Below are positions 1 to 11,764 of a stretch of 64,000 bases of DNA, piece by piece (position 1 is the first letter of the stretch; each line of letters starts with the position of its first letter). Both the position numbers and the translations under genes were made by a program. This stretch comes from Cichorium intybus. Lineage: Eukaryota; Streptophyta; Magnoliopsida; Asterales; Asteraceae. The notes under the pieces were generated by a model, which saw only the letters and a program-made list of their open reading frames with translations, had not been told where the DNA came from and ran no database searches. Location of the stretch: assembly GCA_023525715.1 (NCBI GenBank), contig CM042016.1:81575382-81639381 (forward strand), written 5' to 3'.

Positions 1-258
1 GTTGATACTAACCCTGCAGGTAGTAGAGACCCTGCTAAGGGGAAGGACATAGACCAGGGTTAGGAGCTGATGATAGTGATAGAGAGGACCGTAGCAGCCG
101 GACTTTAGGGAGATTTTGTTATGTTTTTGTATCCCCAGATATCACTTGTGTACCTCTTACTTGTAACATATACACTTGTACTATATTTTGATTTGTTAAA
201 TATGTTTTTAAAAGTAAAAAATTTTGGGTGTATTTGTTATTGTAAGCCGGGTGTTACA
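1..258 (+). mobile_element. 3' end of a truncated LTR (Gypsy-type terminus)
   Basis: The stretch ends in GGGTGTTACA at 249-258, the same terminus (…TGTTACA) as several other LTRs in this window. Beyond it the sequence changes to the decayed copia element. Only the right end of this LTR lies in the window, so its start, target duplication and family cannot be read. No coding capacity is visible. Confidence 0.5.
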
Positions 259-2532
259 GAAGTTTGAGTAAATTAATACTCAGGAAGCGGGTTCTAAACA
301 TGCTAAAGCGAAACACAATATTAAATTAATGTAAATGGTAGCTCTGCAGCTCATTATCAAGTCTCCACATGATAATCACCAAATCAGATAAAATTTTATA
401 CTGTTTTTTCAATTTTATCAAACTAATAACTAAAACACTTAAGTCATATCGCTCATAAACTTAACGCCTATGGACCCAGTATGACCTTCATGCTTGGTCC
501 GTGTCAAAGTCTTAGTGAAACGATCAGCCAGATGCTCTTCCGATGATACCCTATTCACTACGATGTCTCGACTTGGTTTCTAATCACAACAACAATCCCT
601 GCGTATATGCTCCAACTTTTCATAGTCCTCGGGTTCCTTAGTCAAGGCAAGTGCACCCTCTGTTTCACAGAAGATTTCAAGGAGTTCATTGATGTTCAGA
701 ACAACACCAATATTACCAACGAAATCCTTCATGTAGTCTCCTTTACAACATCACTAGCTGTTATATACTCGGACTTACATTGATTTCTTCTTGGAACCTT
801 TCCAAGCTATCACTCTTCTATTTAACAGGAACACTTATCCTGAGCAAGAGTCATCTCTGGCATCAGTATGACTAGTTACTCTTAGGTCTTCCTTTTCCTC
901 CATAAACCAATAACACATTTCTTGTTCTCCTTAGATACTCTAAAAATGTTCTTCATTGCAGTTTAATGACTTTCGCCAGGGTTGTCCTGAAATCAACTCA
1001 TTATGCTCCAAGCATACGAGATGTCATGTTAAGTACATATCATGACATGCATGATCGATCCTATAGCAGAAGCATATGGCATTGCACTCATTCCATCTAG
1101 TTCTTCTCTAGTACTAGGACATTGATTCTCCAATCAATTTCATGCCATGGGTAGAAACATTTTCTTGCAATCATGCATCTTGAATCTATTCAAGATCATA
1201 CTCAGATACGTACTTGGGCTAAGTCCTTTTCTAGAAAATTTTCATCTATCTATATAGATCCTTATACCACGTATGTATATTGTATCTCCTATAAGCAGTA
1301 TGTCATTGACATACATCAATAGGCATACTAGAATATTACTCCCACTAGCTTTGACATAATCACATGACTTATCTATGCTTCATGAAAATCCAAACTCTTT
1401 GGCATTTTATGGTTGCAAAGATTCCAGCTGCGAGGTGCTTGTTTGATTCCACAGATGAATCTTTCAAGCTTTGTACACTCTATTTGGATATTTGGCATGT
1501 TCAAAACCCTACGGCACAACCCCTTTGTTTTCCACTTAAGGAAAGCGGTCTCAAAACATCCACTTTGTCATGTCTCAAAAAGTGCAGATGTGGCAAACAA
1601 TATCCTAACAGACTCATTCTTAGCTACTAATGAGAGTGCTTTTCTTAGAATCAATTTCTTGAGTCTGAGTAAGGCCTTACTCAAGTAGTCTTTCTTTAAA
1701 TGTGGGTACATTCGTATCCATGTTGTTCTTATTTTGAAGATCCAATTACTCCCATTGATTTTCGAGCTAGGTGTAAGTTCCATCAAATTAAAACATGGAC
1801 TGAATCTTGCATTCTATATCCTCTTTTATATGGCAACCACTGGGCTCACCAATGCTTCCATGTAGTTGGATTACTCATCATTACCAACTAGTGTTTTACC
1901 ACTATCAGTCTGTTACTCTCAGTAATATGAAAAACATAAAACTCAGGTAAGTGACTAACTCTACTAGACTTGCGAAGAGGTGGAGATATGTCAGTTTCCT
2001 CAACAGGAGTCTCATCCTCTGGTTGAGTGCTAATGTTAACTAAAGGTTTTTCATTGGTTGACTCTTGAATCTCTTCAAGATCAATCTTACTCCCACTGGC
2101 TTCTTTGGATATGGGATCTTTCCCAAGAAAGACTCTCTTTGAGCGACAAACAATTTGTTCTTAGAAGGCTTGTTAAAAAACGACTATCCAAAGGACTTGC
2201 GGGGTTAGCCAATGAAATTACACTTCTCTGATTTGGGTTCAAGCTTGTTTTGTGCTTCGAAGACTTTACAACCCCGTACCTTTACATGTGCTAGTGCGCG
2301 ACGAACCATTCTTCACATTTCAGATGGTGTCTATGCAACCTACTTAGTTTGTACGAGGTTTAAGATGCGGGTTTTTGGTTCTAGGGTATAACCCTTTGAA
2401 ATTGTCTTTGAAGTGTAGCTCGACACGTCATGGATTGAACCATTTCAAACAATGTTCGATTTCTCATTTCAGACATACTATAGTACTACAATGTTCTTGG
2501 GAGGAGATAACTGTGAAACCATTTCATAGTTC

Positions 2533-2772
2533 CTAAGATGTTTGCAAAATATAATACTTAGATATTCTTGCCCAGTTGATTTTCCACCTCGTTTCGAATC
2601 TATTTGAACACTTCAAAGCTTTTAACCAATGTTTATTCAAATAAACACAATTACATCTACTGAGATCATTAGCAAATGTAACGAAGTATTGCTCATCATG
2701 CCTTGTGGCGGATTTGAACGGTCCACAAACATCTATGTGGATTAGTTCCAACAAATCCTTTGCCTCTTTCAT
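2533..2772 (-). pseudogene. copia integrase core fragment
   Basis: The 79-residue open stretch begins MKEAKDLLELIHIDVCGPF and continues through YFVTFANDLSRCNCVYL, which matches the start of the copia integrase catalytic core (family form: LIHTDVCGPF… YFLTFTDDFSRY). The first catalytic Asp (HIDVCGP) is present. The frame stops before the D-E part of the D,D35E triad. It is a decayed part of the surrounding copia pol gene and not an independent gene. Confidence 0.8.
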
Positions 2773-3267
2773 AGTTTCCTGTGAATGACATTCTTTTCAT
2801 CTTCCAAGTAATCAAGATTTTCATACATCATCTAACTCTAAGTCAAATGATTCCAAGATCCTATCCACTTAGAGCTTGGTGATGCAATTCTTGTTTAATG
2901 GACTATGAGACAATACCACAAACATGATTTATCCAACACACTTTTGGATGAATCAACACTTAAGATTATATTATTACTACTACTAATACAAACAACACAT
3001 TCACATACGTCATTGTAAGGATAAAACAACCATGCTTATAAAGAAAAATCACCATTTTTATTATTAAAAGAAAGGTACAAAATATCCTTAAACGATGCAT
3101 ATATGAAACAATGTTTTGTGTCAATTCTGGCGAGTAGCAAAAATCTAATAATCTAACTAAACACCACTAATCAGCATGAGCTGTAATATCTGATCCTTGT
3201 AGCAGCAGCAATGCTTCTGCATCTCATGATCAGATCAAGCCCCTACGCTTCAACTTCTTACTTTCAC

Positions 3268-3825
3268 TTAGTCCCTACATACATCGCAAATGTGAGGAAC
3301 ACATCCTGTATCAAGGACTAAAGAACGAGAAGTTGATATACTATGGAGTGCAGATATACATGAGGTGTCAAACTCCTTGACTCGATTCTTCTTTAGATCC
3401 TTCAGGTATATTGGGCAACTACGTCTCCAATGTCCCTTCAGATGACGAAAAACACATATGGCCTCATTCGGGTCACTGGTGGGTGCTATGTTAGAATCAG
3501 CTTTTCTCTTAAAGCTTTGGTCAGAACGTCCAACCTTAGCCCTTCCCTTTCCTTTGGGATGAGAAACATTATTCTTCACAGCATCACCATGATGAATGCC
3601 CAAGACAAGAGCGGTGGAATCTGAGCTACGGTGTTGCTTTAAACTAGCCTCGGCAATTTTCAGCAAACCGTGCAACTCAATCAAGGTTATGTCCAGATGG
3701 TTCTTGTCATAGTTCATAATGAATTCATGATACGAACCATGAAGCGAGTTAAGAACCACATTCCTGGCTAACTCCTTCGGAAAATGGACACCAAGATTAT
3801 CCATTCTGTCTATGTATGATTTCAT
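3268..3825 (-). pseudogene. copia gag C-terminus with zinc knuckle and protease start
   Basis: This is the largest open piece of the copia polyprotein (185 aa). It starts MKSYIDRMDNLGV, the gag (UBN2) region, where copia proteins usually read KMKGYIDRL. It has a degenerate zinc knuckle, CVFRHLKGHWRRSCP, in which the first Cys pair is reduced (usual form CX2CX4HX4C). It ends with LVLDTGCVPHICD, the aspartic protease motif (LDSGCTNHIC type) with DTG retained. The upstream part of gag lies at 11765-11930 because element 1 was inserted between. It cannot make a full polyprotein. Confidence 0.85.
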
Positions 3826-3830
3826 CTTAT

Positions 3831-3835
3831 GAACA
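3831..3835. repeat. target site duplication of element 1, left copy (GAACA)
   Basis: GAACA lies directly before TGTAACG at 3836 and again directly after TGTTACA at 11765-11769. A 5-bp duplication is what an LTR-retrotransposon integrase leaves, so 3836-11764 entered as one unit. Confidence 0.9.
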
Positions 3836-6299
3836 TGTAACGTCCCAGTTTTTAGGGCAATTTTAACAATTTTAAGAAAAACATTTTCATTTAATAAGCA
3901 TCATTTTATCCGATATTTAACATTATGCAGACATTCAAAAACATTTTTAACAGCGATTCACCGCATAAATCTCCAAATAAGCAGCGTCAGTGTGTACCTG
4001 TCATGCCTAGCCGTCGTTTTCCCCTGTAAAACCTGAAATAGTAATTTAATAGGGAAAGGTTAAGCACACATCTTAGTGAGTTCCAACACTTACACAGCAT
4101 ATCAGTTACACATACCCTACCCCTATAAGGAAAATACAACCATACAACACAGTAGAATAAACACATAATCTACTCTACCCAGTACATCGAGTTATACTCT
4201 CCTGCTCAACACTTAGAGCCGCACATACTTTGTTCGTCGAGTCATGCGTATCTGCTCAGTAAATCAAACTCCACCGCTCAGCACTCAAAGCCGCGCATAC
4301 TCTGTTCGTCGAGCCATGCGTATCTGCTCAATAAATCAAGCTCCACCGCTCAGCACTCAGAGCCGCGCATACTCTGTTCGTCGAGCCATGCGTATCTGTT
4401 CAGTGCATCTTGCGGATATCTCTATATTGCTTAGTACGTCGATCCCGTATTTTCTACACACTAGACCTAGACCCGTCTAGTACTAACCACACACCATACC
4501 CCAACAATTACAACTATAATATAAAGGTATAAAATTAATAAAATGCACATAGCTTGATATTATCCACAAACATCTTACAAGCACACAAAACTACAATAAA
4601 ACACATATAACGTCCATACAATGTAGTGAGAAACTCACCTTAGTAACTAGATATGTCTAGCTACAAAAATCTATTAATTCTTGAATGTACTTGCTTCGTC
4701 TATTGATTTAATAAGAGGTTAGTACATAATATACCTCTAAACACATATTCTTTATCAAAACATACATGCACTCTTTCTAAACATCAACTAATTCCATTCC
4801 AACAACTAGGTGTGATTATTAAATTATAATAGTCTATAATTCCTTTTTAAACGACTCATCACATTTAAATAATCATCTTAAATATTATCATTTAGCCCAA
4901 TATATATCGTTTAGCCCAATATATATCATTTAGCCCAATATCATTTAACCCAATATATCATTTAGCCTAATATCATTTAACCCAATATATTTTAGCCCAA
5001 TATATCAAAAATCAAGCTCCAAACTCATCATGGATTGACAAATCTCAATTTCCATAACTAGGGTTCTAAAAATCAAGAAGGTACCTTCAAGTTCATGACC
5101 AAAAAGCTGAAATCAGAAGGTGTTCCTGACTAATTTAATGGAATTCGGACCAAGGGCTGCTGTGTTCGACCACCACAAGTAACCGCCGCCACCCCCAGCT
5201 ACATCCGCCACCGGAATCGCTGCTATCTCCGGTGACCTGGGGCGTCGCCGCTCCTGGATCTGCTTCCCGGTCACGCCAAGACCTCACAGCAACAACCTTG
5301 GCTGCTTCCCTTCAATCTCTCACTCTCTCGTTTCTTCTAAATCGCACCGACCACAACTACCACCGCCGCCGGCAGCGGCGGTTCTGTCGTCTCTTTCGTC
5401 TTTCCGGTCGAGGAACAAACCACAGCAGGTTGTTGCTGCTTCTCCGAATCCATTCATCTCTCTCTCTCTCTCTCGATCCTTTAATCCTTCCATCTATATT
5501 CTCCCGATTTTCTCTCTCTTGATCGATCACACACACGAGTGTGTGTGTTGTTTTCTGATTCTCGATCCCTCTCTCCATTTTTCTTTCTTGAAAGTTGATT
5601 TACATGTTTTCTCAAAAAAGGAGCGTAGCCCACAGACACAAAAGAAATGATGGCCGAGTTTTAATATTGAAAAGACAGATTTGCCCCTCCTTTCCTGCCT
5701 TAGTGAAATTTTCTAACTTTTGTTCTTTATTTTCCTCAACTTTACAAGGGAATAACTTCTTCATACGATATCTAAAATTTACAAACTTTATACCTTTAGT
5801 AAGGCGGGAATGAGCTTAACAACTTTCTCCTACCGACTTAAAACTTAATCTGAATAGATATTACGTTATAAACCCTCAAACATTGCCCGTTAGCCATTTT
5901 GTCATTTTTTGGTCATCTTTGACCCGTCATAACTTCTTCGTTATAACTCCAAACAATACGAATCTTTTTCCTATAGTCTTATTTCATCAAAATCTACAAA
6001 CGTCTTCTTGATGACTTTTTCCCAAATCCTTATAGATATTTATATATTAATTTTTAAAGATTACAATTATTCTTTTCACTTTTAGTCCTCGGGTCTTTAA
6101 GTTTTAATTAACTCAATCTCCATATATTCCAACAATTTAGGTTTATAAATATGACATAAACCCCCTCCTTACTATAATTTCAAATTTAGAATCATTATTT
6201 CTATTATTTTCTTTTTATTATTAATATTAATATTTATTTTTCGTTAAAATAAATACTTAATTTGCTAAAAATAAAGAATCGGGAAAACGGGGTGTTACA
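3836..6299 (-). repeat. element 1 3' LTR (2464 bp)
   Basis: It starts TGTAACGTCCCAG and ends ACGGGGTGTTACA on the plus strand, and is matched along its length by 9300-11764. Inside it is a 72-bp direct repeat (about 4195-4410, three copies) that opens a false frame of 78 aa. It also has a run of TTTAGCCCAATAT-type short repeats at 4890-5000. A CT-rich stretch at 5455-5480 lies in a GC-richer block (5155-5430). No real gene lies inside. Confidence 0.9.
4195..4410. repeat. 72-bp tandem repeat inside LTR (about 3 copies)
   Basis: The word TGTTCGTCGAG recurs at 4231, 4303 and 4375, a period of exactly 72 bp. 72 is a multiple of 3, so a frame stays open through the array and looks like a short repetitive protein. 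The same array, slightly decayed, is in the other LTR at about 9657-9880. Confidence 0.85.
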
Positions 6300-6313
6300 A
6301 ATCTCCCCCACTT
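6300..6313 (-). other. polypurine tract of element 1
   Basis: The minus strand reads AAGTGGGGGAGATT directly before the LTR start TGTAACACC. This is the expected plus-strand primer for reverse transcription and fixes the orientation of element 1 as minus. Confidence 0.85.
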
Positions 6314-6697
6314 ATAAGAATTTCGTCCCCGAAATTCAACACCAAGACAATAGGTAATCTAGGTTGAAACTTCCATTAGCCCATAATTCCACAATATTAA
6401 TAGTCTGTGAATGCATTAGCCCATATTTCATTCCTATATTGGTCTATTAATTTGCCCATAACTACTAGCCCAACGACATGAGCCCAAATATGTTAAGCTT
6501 TACCCCATTACGCCTAAGGTCCAACACGGGATGAAAAGTCAAAATAAGCCAAGGTAAACACCTCTCTAATGTTTACAGATAGGTCATATACTTTGTTTTT
6601 ATGTGACATCACATCACTAATAATCAACAGCCTACATCATTATGTGCATTAAAGTAATCAGTAAACGACACCACTTTATACATCTTTATTCCAAAAA
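6314..6697. other. element 1 interior between PPT and captured gene
   Basis: About 380 bp of AT-rich sequence with repeated AGCCCATA words and no gag-pol or host coding motif. The similarity with element 2 begins near 6698, which I take as the approximate left limit of the shared captured segment. Confidence 0.5.
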
Positions 6698-6875
6698 GTC
6701 TCTTCAATATCCCGTTATCACTGAAGTCAAGCAGCGAATTTTTGAAAAAATATCACTTAGGGTAATGAAGAGTCGCACATACTGTAGATGGTTTGAATTT
6801 TTAGTAATAAAAACATCGGTTGTCCTTTCAGTTCCAGCCGCAAGATACAATATAAACGGGTATGTAGTTCTTCAA
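6698..6875 (+). promoter_or_regulatory. captured RWP-RK promoter, copy 1
   Basis: About 175 bp aligns base for base, with scattered differences, to the minus strand of 20030-19850 in element 2. Shared words include GTTGTCCTTTCAGTTCCAGC and a TATA-like ATATAAACGGGTATGTAG at about 6852-6870. It lies just before the first exon remnant. That both copies keep it shows genomic DNA with its own promoter was captured, not a spliced messenger. No evidence of activity can be read from the sequence. Confidence 0.7.
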
Positions 6876-8439
6876 ATCAGACGTATTTACTGGAGTTCGA
6901 GGGACTTTAACATTCTAGACATCCATTATTTATTTTTCATTTATCTTTTTAATGTTTTGATTGGTTCTGAATTATGGTACAGACTTCCAGATGTACCATC
7001 ATTGGAGCAACTTCAAAGTGAGTTGGAAATGTTTCCCTAGATGAGTATTAATCAAGAAGATTCAGTGCCTTCATCTTCAGATTTTGCACTTGAGCAGGCT
7101 CCATACCTTCTTTCAGGTTAAATCCTTTTGAATGATTGCTTTTATGAGTATTCAAAAAAAAATTTATCAGCTAACATATGTTATTTTATAGATCTATTTA
7201 TGGATGGTTTAACTGATTACAATCCATTCATGGACGTGCATCCAACAAACAATGAGATTATCCCCATGAATCAAGGATTCATGGCTAACGTACAGAATGA
7301 TGGTCAAATTCAGACAATTCATCACGACAATGTTGAGATGAATACTGAGTTTGGGGTAGTTTCCAATACCAAGATCACCTTCAGTTGATTCAAAGAAACC
7401 TAGAAGGATTTCAGAATCCTGGGTTCTTCGTTCAAAACCAACAATTACTACCGATAGAAGCCACTAGTTTTAATGAATCAATGTTCATCTTTGGGTCAGA
7501 AAATTAGGATCATGTTCAACTGATCCATAATGATAATAGTACAACTGGATTCGAACCTTCGAGTTCAAAAAACATAGTAGTTGGCAGTGGAAGTAGTTCT
7601 AGACATGTATTAAGTAGAGAAATTATAGCTGAACATTTTAATAAGACAATTAAACAAGCTGCAAATGATCTTAACATTGGGACAACATAGTTGAAGAAAC
7701 GTTGTAGAGATTTAGGTATCAATCGTTGGCCCCAACGACAAATTAAGAGTCTGCAAACTCTTATTGATCGTATTGAGGTAAAGAATTACATTTTTGTTTT
7801 TAATTCCTTTATATTATAAGGTTGTAATTACTAAAGTTATTTGTGCCACAGGAATTTGGTAACGAGTTTAATGAGGCAACAGAATTGTCAAGAGATTTAA
7901 TACCCAACCTAAAAAGGGAGAAAGAAGCGATAATTGAAGGGTCACAATCGGTTTTAACAGATATTACAAAGAAACTGAGACAGGCTGCTCATAAGGCTGC
8001 ATTTAAGAAAAGAAAAATTCAGGAAATGGAGAAAGCTTCATCAGAAACTCATACACAGCAGCAATCTCTGCCATCTAATTCTGGTATGAGTAGTATTAAC
8101 CCTAATTTACTCGAGCTTACGAATAAAGAGAATTTTGGAGATTTAATAGGAGACCTAGCCTCGTTTCATCCTTCTTATAGCTATCCTCAACTTGTTCCCA
8201 ATTGGAATCCTTCCTCATCACTGCCCTACTTATACATGCCCCAGATGGGTCAATATTTAGCCCCTAATCCTGGAGTCACGAGTTTCAACTCTATCGAGAC
8301 TTCATACCTTGGAACTCCTCCTCCAATGACAGAAAACACACCCCTTCCAAATCCTCAAGAAGGTACAAGTCAATCCAACAACAACGAAGAATTGAGTGCA
8401 GGAGATCTTTTCTCGCTTATTTTTTATTCTCCGGGTTAG
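6876..8439 (+). pseudogene. RWP-RK (RKD-type) transcription factor pseudogene, copy 1, inside element 1
   Basis: RWP-RK proteins are plant DNA-binding regulators; the RKD type acts in egg-cell and gametophyte identity. Exons by alignment to copy 2: exon-1 remnant near 6880-6905 (start codon and first part deleted), exon 2 6983-7116, exon 3 7192-7777, exon 4 7852-8439. Exon 3 codes the RWP-RK domain, with AAND.NIG..LKKRC, LGINRWPQRQ and IKSLQTLI. Exon 4 has the RKD-like helical stretch TKKLRQAAHKAAFKKRK and a Pro/Ser/Asn-rich tail ending SLIFYSPG. Damage: stops at 7038-7040, 7505-7507 and 7688-7690 (the last inside the domain), a one-base loss at the exon-2 start and another near 7355. Introns with GT…AG ends remain. 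Not functional as a full protein; exon 4 alone stays open for 195 codons. Confidence 0.85.
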
Positions 8440-9284
8440 GTTAGTAGTTCTGTAAACTTTTCTTAATGTATTAATATAAAGTTATAGTAATGGATCATAT
8501 GTATCGACGTGTTACTACTTTTATTGATTATTATTTTTTTTATAACTACCCACACCCTTAGTTAATTGGATTCCTCATGACCAACTCCCGATTCGAACGC
8601 GGATCCTGTGCTTTCAATAGTAAAAGCTCTACTACTACCTTCCACACCTATCCATGTCCGTTCCAAGACTTGTCCAGAAGTCGCCAATTCGCTTCTCACT
8701 GATAATTTTAACACATATGCCTATACATTCCTATAATATTAAGATTCCCACCCCAATCCTGCTACTCTAACTAAGACGGGACTTTCTCCAATGATGACGA
8801 GTCGCCTCGTGAATGCGCAGTTGTAATAAGTATAAAATTAAATAGACTTTAAATAGCAGATTCTATCCTAAGGCAACAACCAAACAACGAACATGCAATA
8901 AGGCCAAATCACATATTCTAAGGCTATTCAGTTCCTACTGCATACATCTTAATGGCATTCCTTAAACAACCTATCAACACTAGCATTCATTCACAATAGC
9001 ACGCAACAAGTAACTATACACCAATATGTGGTTTTCTAGCAGGAAATCTAGCATACATACATCATATGTTACAGAAAACATCAACAAAGACTAAGTACTT
9101 AAACCTTTTTCCCACTGGCGTCTGCTGGCCGTACACACTACGTCTTTTCTACAACGTTCATTTAACCCCTTACTTGAAAAACAACTTTTAATTTCTTGTA
9201 AAAAAAATATTTTAAAAACAAATTCTCAGTTCTCAGTTTGAGTTTAGATTCACCCGAAGGTTTATCCGAATCCCTCAAACCAAG
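8440..9284. other. element 1 leader region between captured gene and PBS
   Basis: About 845 bp without coding motifs on either strand. In element orientation this is the untranslated leader that should precede gag; gag is absent. It shares no visible similarity with the matching region of element 2 (17871-18427), so the two elements have different backbones. Confidence 0.55.
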
Positions 9285-9296
9285 GCTCTGATACCA
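9285..9296 (-). other. primer binding site of element 1 (tRNA-iMet type)
   Basis: The minus strand reads TGGTATCAGAGC, the usual plant PBS complementary to the 3' end of initiator methionine tRNA, three bases from the LTR edge at 9300. It identifies the right LTR as the 5' LTR. Confidence 0.92.
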
Positions 9297-9299
9297 ACT

Positions 9300-11764
9300 T
9301 GTAACGTCCCAGTTTTTAGGGCAATTTTTACAATTTTAAGAAAAACATTTTCATTTAATAAGCATCATTTTATCCAATATTTTACATTATGCAGACATTC
9401 AAAAATATTTTTAATAGCGATTCACCGCATAAATCTTCAAATAAGGAGCGTCAGTGTGTACCTGTCATGCCTAGCCGTCGTTTTCACCTGTAAAACCTGA
9501 AATAGCAATTTAATAGGGAAAGGTTAAGCATACAACTTAGTGAGTTCCAACACTTACACAACATATCAGTTACACATACCCTACCCCTATAAGGAAAATA
9601 CAACCATACAAGACAGTAGAATAAACACATAATCTACTCTACCCAGTACGTCGAGTTATACTCTCCTGCTCAGCACTCAGAGCCGCACGTACTCTGTTCG
9701 TCGAGTCAGGCGTATCTGCTCAGTAAATCAAACTCCACCGCTCAGCACTCAGAACCGCGCATACTCTGTTCATTGAGCCATGCGTATCTGCCAATAAATC
9801 AAGCTCCACCGCTCAACACTCAGATCCGCGCATACTCTGTTCGTCGAGCCATACGTATCTGCTCAGTGCATCTTGCGGATATCTCTATATTGCTCAGTAC
9901 GTCGAGCCCGTATTTTCTACACACTAGACCTAGACCCGTCTAGTACTAACCACACACCATACCCCAACAATTACAACTATAATAGGAAGGTATACAATTA
10001 ATAAAATACACATAGCTTGATACTATCCACAAACATCTTACAAGCACACAAAACTACAATAAAGCACATATAACGTACATACAATGTAGTGAGAAACTCA
10101 CCTTAGTAGCTAGGTATGTCTAGCTACAAAAATCCATTAGTTCTTGAATGTACTTGCTTCCAATCATCTATCAACCTCTATTGATTTAATAAGAGGTTAG
10201 TACATAATATACCTCTAAACACATATTCTTTATCAAAACATACATGCACTCTTTCTAAACATCAACTAATTCCATTCCAACAACTAGGTGTGATTATTAA
10301 ATTATAATACTCTATAATTCCTTTTTAAACGACTCATCACATTTAAATAATCATCTTAAATATTATCATTTAGCCCAATATATACCATTTAGCCCAATAT
10401 CATTTAACCCAATATATCATTTAGCCCAATATCATTTAACCCAATATATCGTTTAGCCCAATATATCAGAAATCAAGTTCCAAACTCATCATGGATTGAC
10501 AAATCTCAATTTCCATAACTAGGGTTCTAAAAATCAAGAAGATACCTTCAAGTTTATGACCAAAAGGCTGAAATCAAAAGGTGTTCCTAACTAATTTAAT
10601 GGAATTTGGACCAAGGGCTGCTGTGTTCGACCACCACAAGTAACCGCCGCCACCCCCAGCTACATCCGCCGCCGGAATCGCTGCCATCTCCGGTGACCTA
10701 GGGCCGTCGCCGCTCCTGGATCTGCTTCCCGGTCACGCCAAGACCTCACAGCAGCAATCTTGGCTGCTTCCCTTCGATCTCTCACTCTCTCGTTTCTTCT
10801 GAATTCCACCAACCACAACTGCCACCGCAGCCGGCAGCGGCGGTTCTGCCGTCTTTTTCGTCTTTCCAGTCGAGGAACAAACCACAGCAGGCTGCTGCTG
10901 CTTCTCCGAATCCATTCATCTCTCTCTCTCTCTCTCGATCCTTCAATCCTTCCATCTATCTTCTCCCGATTTTCTCTCTATGGATCGATCACACACACGA
11001 GTGTGTGTGTGTTGTTTTCTGATTCTCGCTCCCTCTCTCCATTTTTCTTTCTTGAAAGTTGATTTACATGTTTTCTCAAAAAAGGAGCGTAGCCCACAGA
11101 CACAAAAGAAATGATGGCTGAGTTTTAATATTGAAAAGACAGATTTGCCCCTCCTTTCCTGCCTTAGTGAAAATTTCTAACTTTTGTTCTTTATTTTCCT
11201 CAACTTTACAAGGGAATAACTTCTTCATACGATATCTAAAATTTACAAACTTTATACCTTTAGTAAGGCGGGAATGAGCTTAACAACTTTCCCCTACTGA
11301 CTTAAAACTTAATCTGAATCGATATTACGTTATAAACCCTCAAACATTGCCCGTTAGCCATTTTTGTCACTTTTTGGTCATCTTTGACCCGTCATAACTT
11401 CTTCGTTATAACTCCAAACAATACGAATCTTTTTCCTATAGTCTTATTTCATCAAAATCTACAAAAGTCTTCTTGATGACTTTTTCCCAAATCCTTATAG
11501 ATATTTATATATTAATTTTTAAAGATTACAATTATTCTTTTCACTTTTAGTCCTTGGGTCTTTAAATTTTAATTAACTCAATCTCCATATATTCCAACAA
11601 TTTAGGTTTATAAATATGACATAAACCCCCTCCTTACTATAATTTCTAATTTAGTATCATTATTTCTATTATTTTCTTTTTATTATTAATATTAATATTT
11701 ATTTTTCGTTAAAATAAATACTTAATTTGCTAAAAATAAAGAATCGGGAAAACGGGGTGTTACA
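9300..11764 (-). repeat. element 1 5' LTR (2465 bp)
   Basis: Begins TGTAACGTCCCAG and ends ACGGGGTGTTACA, parallel to 3836-6299. It carries the same 72-bp tandem array (9657-9880), the same GC-richer block (10620-10900) with a CT run at about 10920-10935, and a GTGTGTGT run near 11000. Open frames in this stretch are by-products of these simple repeats. Confidence 0.9.

Larger units (their letters stand above)
259..3835 (-). mobile_element. Ty1/copia retrotransposon remnant, 3' (pol) part
   Basis: On the minus strand the order is that of Ty1/copia: gag with zinc knuckle and protease (3825-3268), integrase core (2772-2533), reverse transcriptase with a YVNDILLIGD catalytic box (about 1316-1283; the usual form is YVDDILLIG), and the RNase H end reading SSEEHLADRFTK near 540-500. 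Many stops and frameshifts break pol, so it is inactive. The left LTR is not recognisable. The element resumes at 11765 after the insertion of element 1: both sides of the insertion give one gag reading frame (…THVHKMKSYIDRM…). Confidence 0.85.
3836..11764 (-). mobile_element. Non-autonomous LTR retrotransposon (element 1) carrying an antisense RWP-RK gene copy
   Basis: The complete element is 7929 bp: two LTRs of 2464 and 2465 bp (3836-6299 and 9300-11764) beginning TGTAACG and ending TGTTACA, flanked by the duplication GAACA. It is oriented on the minus strand: the primer binding site TGGTATCAGAGC sits 3 bp inside the right LTR, and a polypurine tract (minus strand, core GTGGGGGAGATT) touches the left LTR. 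The 3.0-kb interior has no gag or pol. Instead it holds an RWP-RK gene copy on the plus strand, antisense to the element, with promoter and introns. It must have moved with enzymes from another element. The two LTRs differ at scattered bases and small indels, so it is older than element 2. It is inserted in the gag of a copia element. Confidence 0.9.

Noticed and set aside
4244..4480. 78-codon frame with MRICSVNQ repeats
   Set aside because: A product of the 72-bp tandem repeat in an LTR; the other LTR has it disrupted.
3836..11764. Element 1 as two independent solo LTRs on either side of a resident RWP-RK gene
   Set aside because: The inner flanks do not repeat the outer 5 bp, while GAACA is shared by the two outer sides; PBS and PPT also sit exactly at the inner edges.
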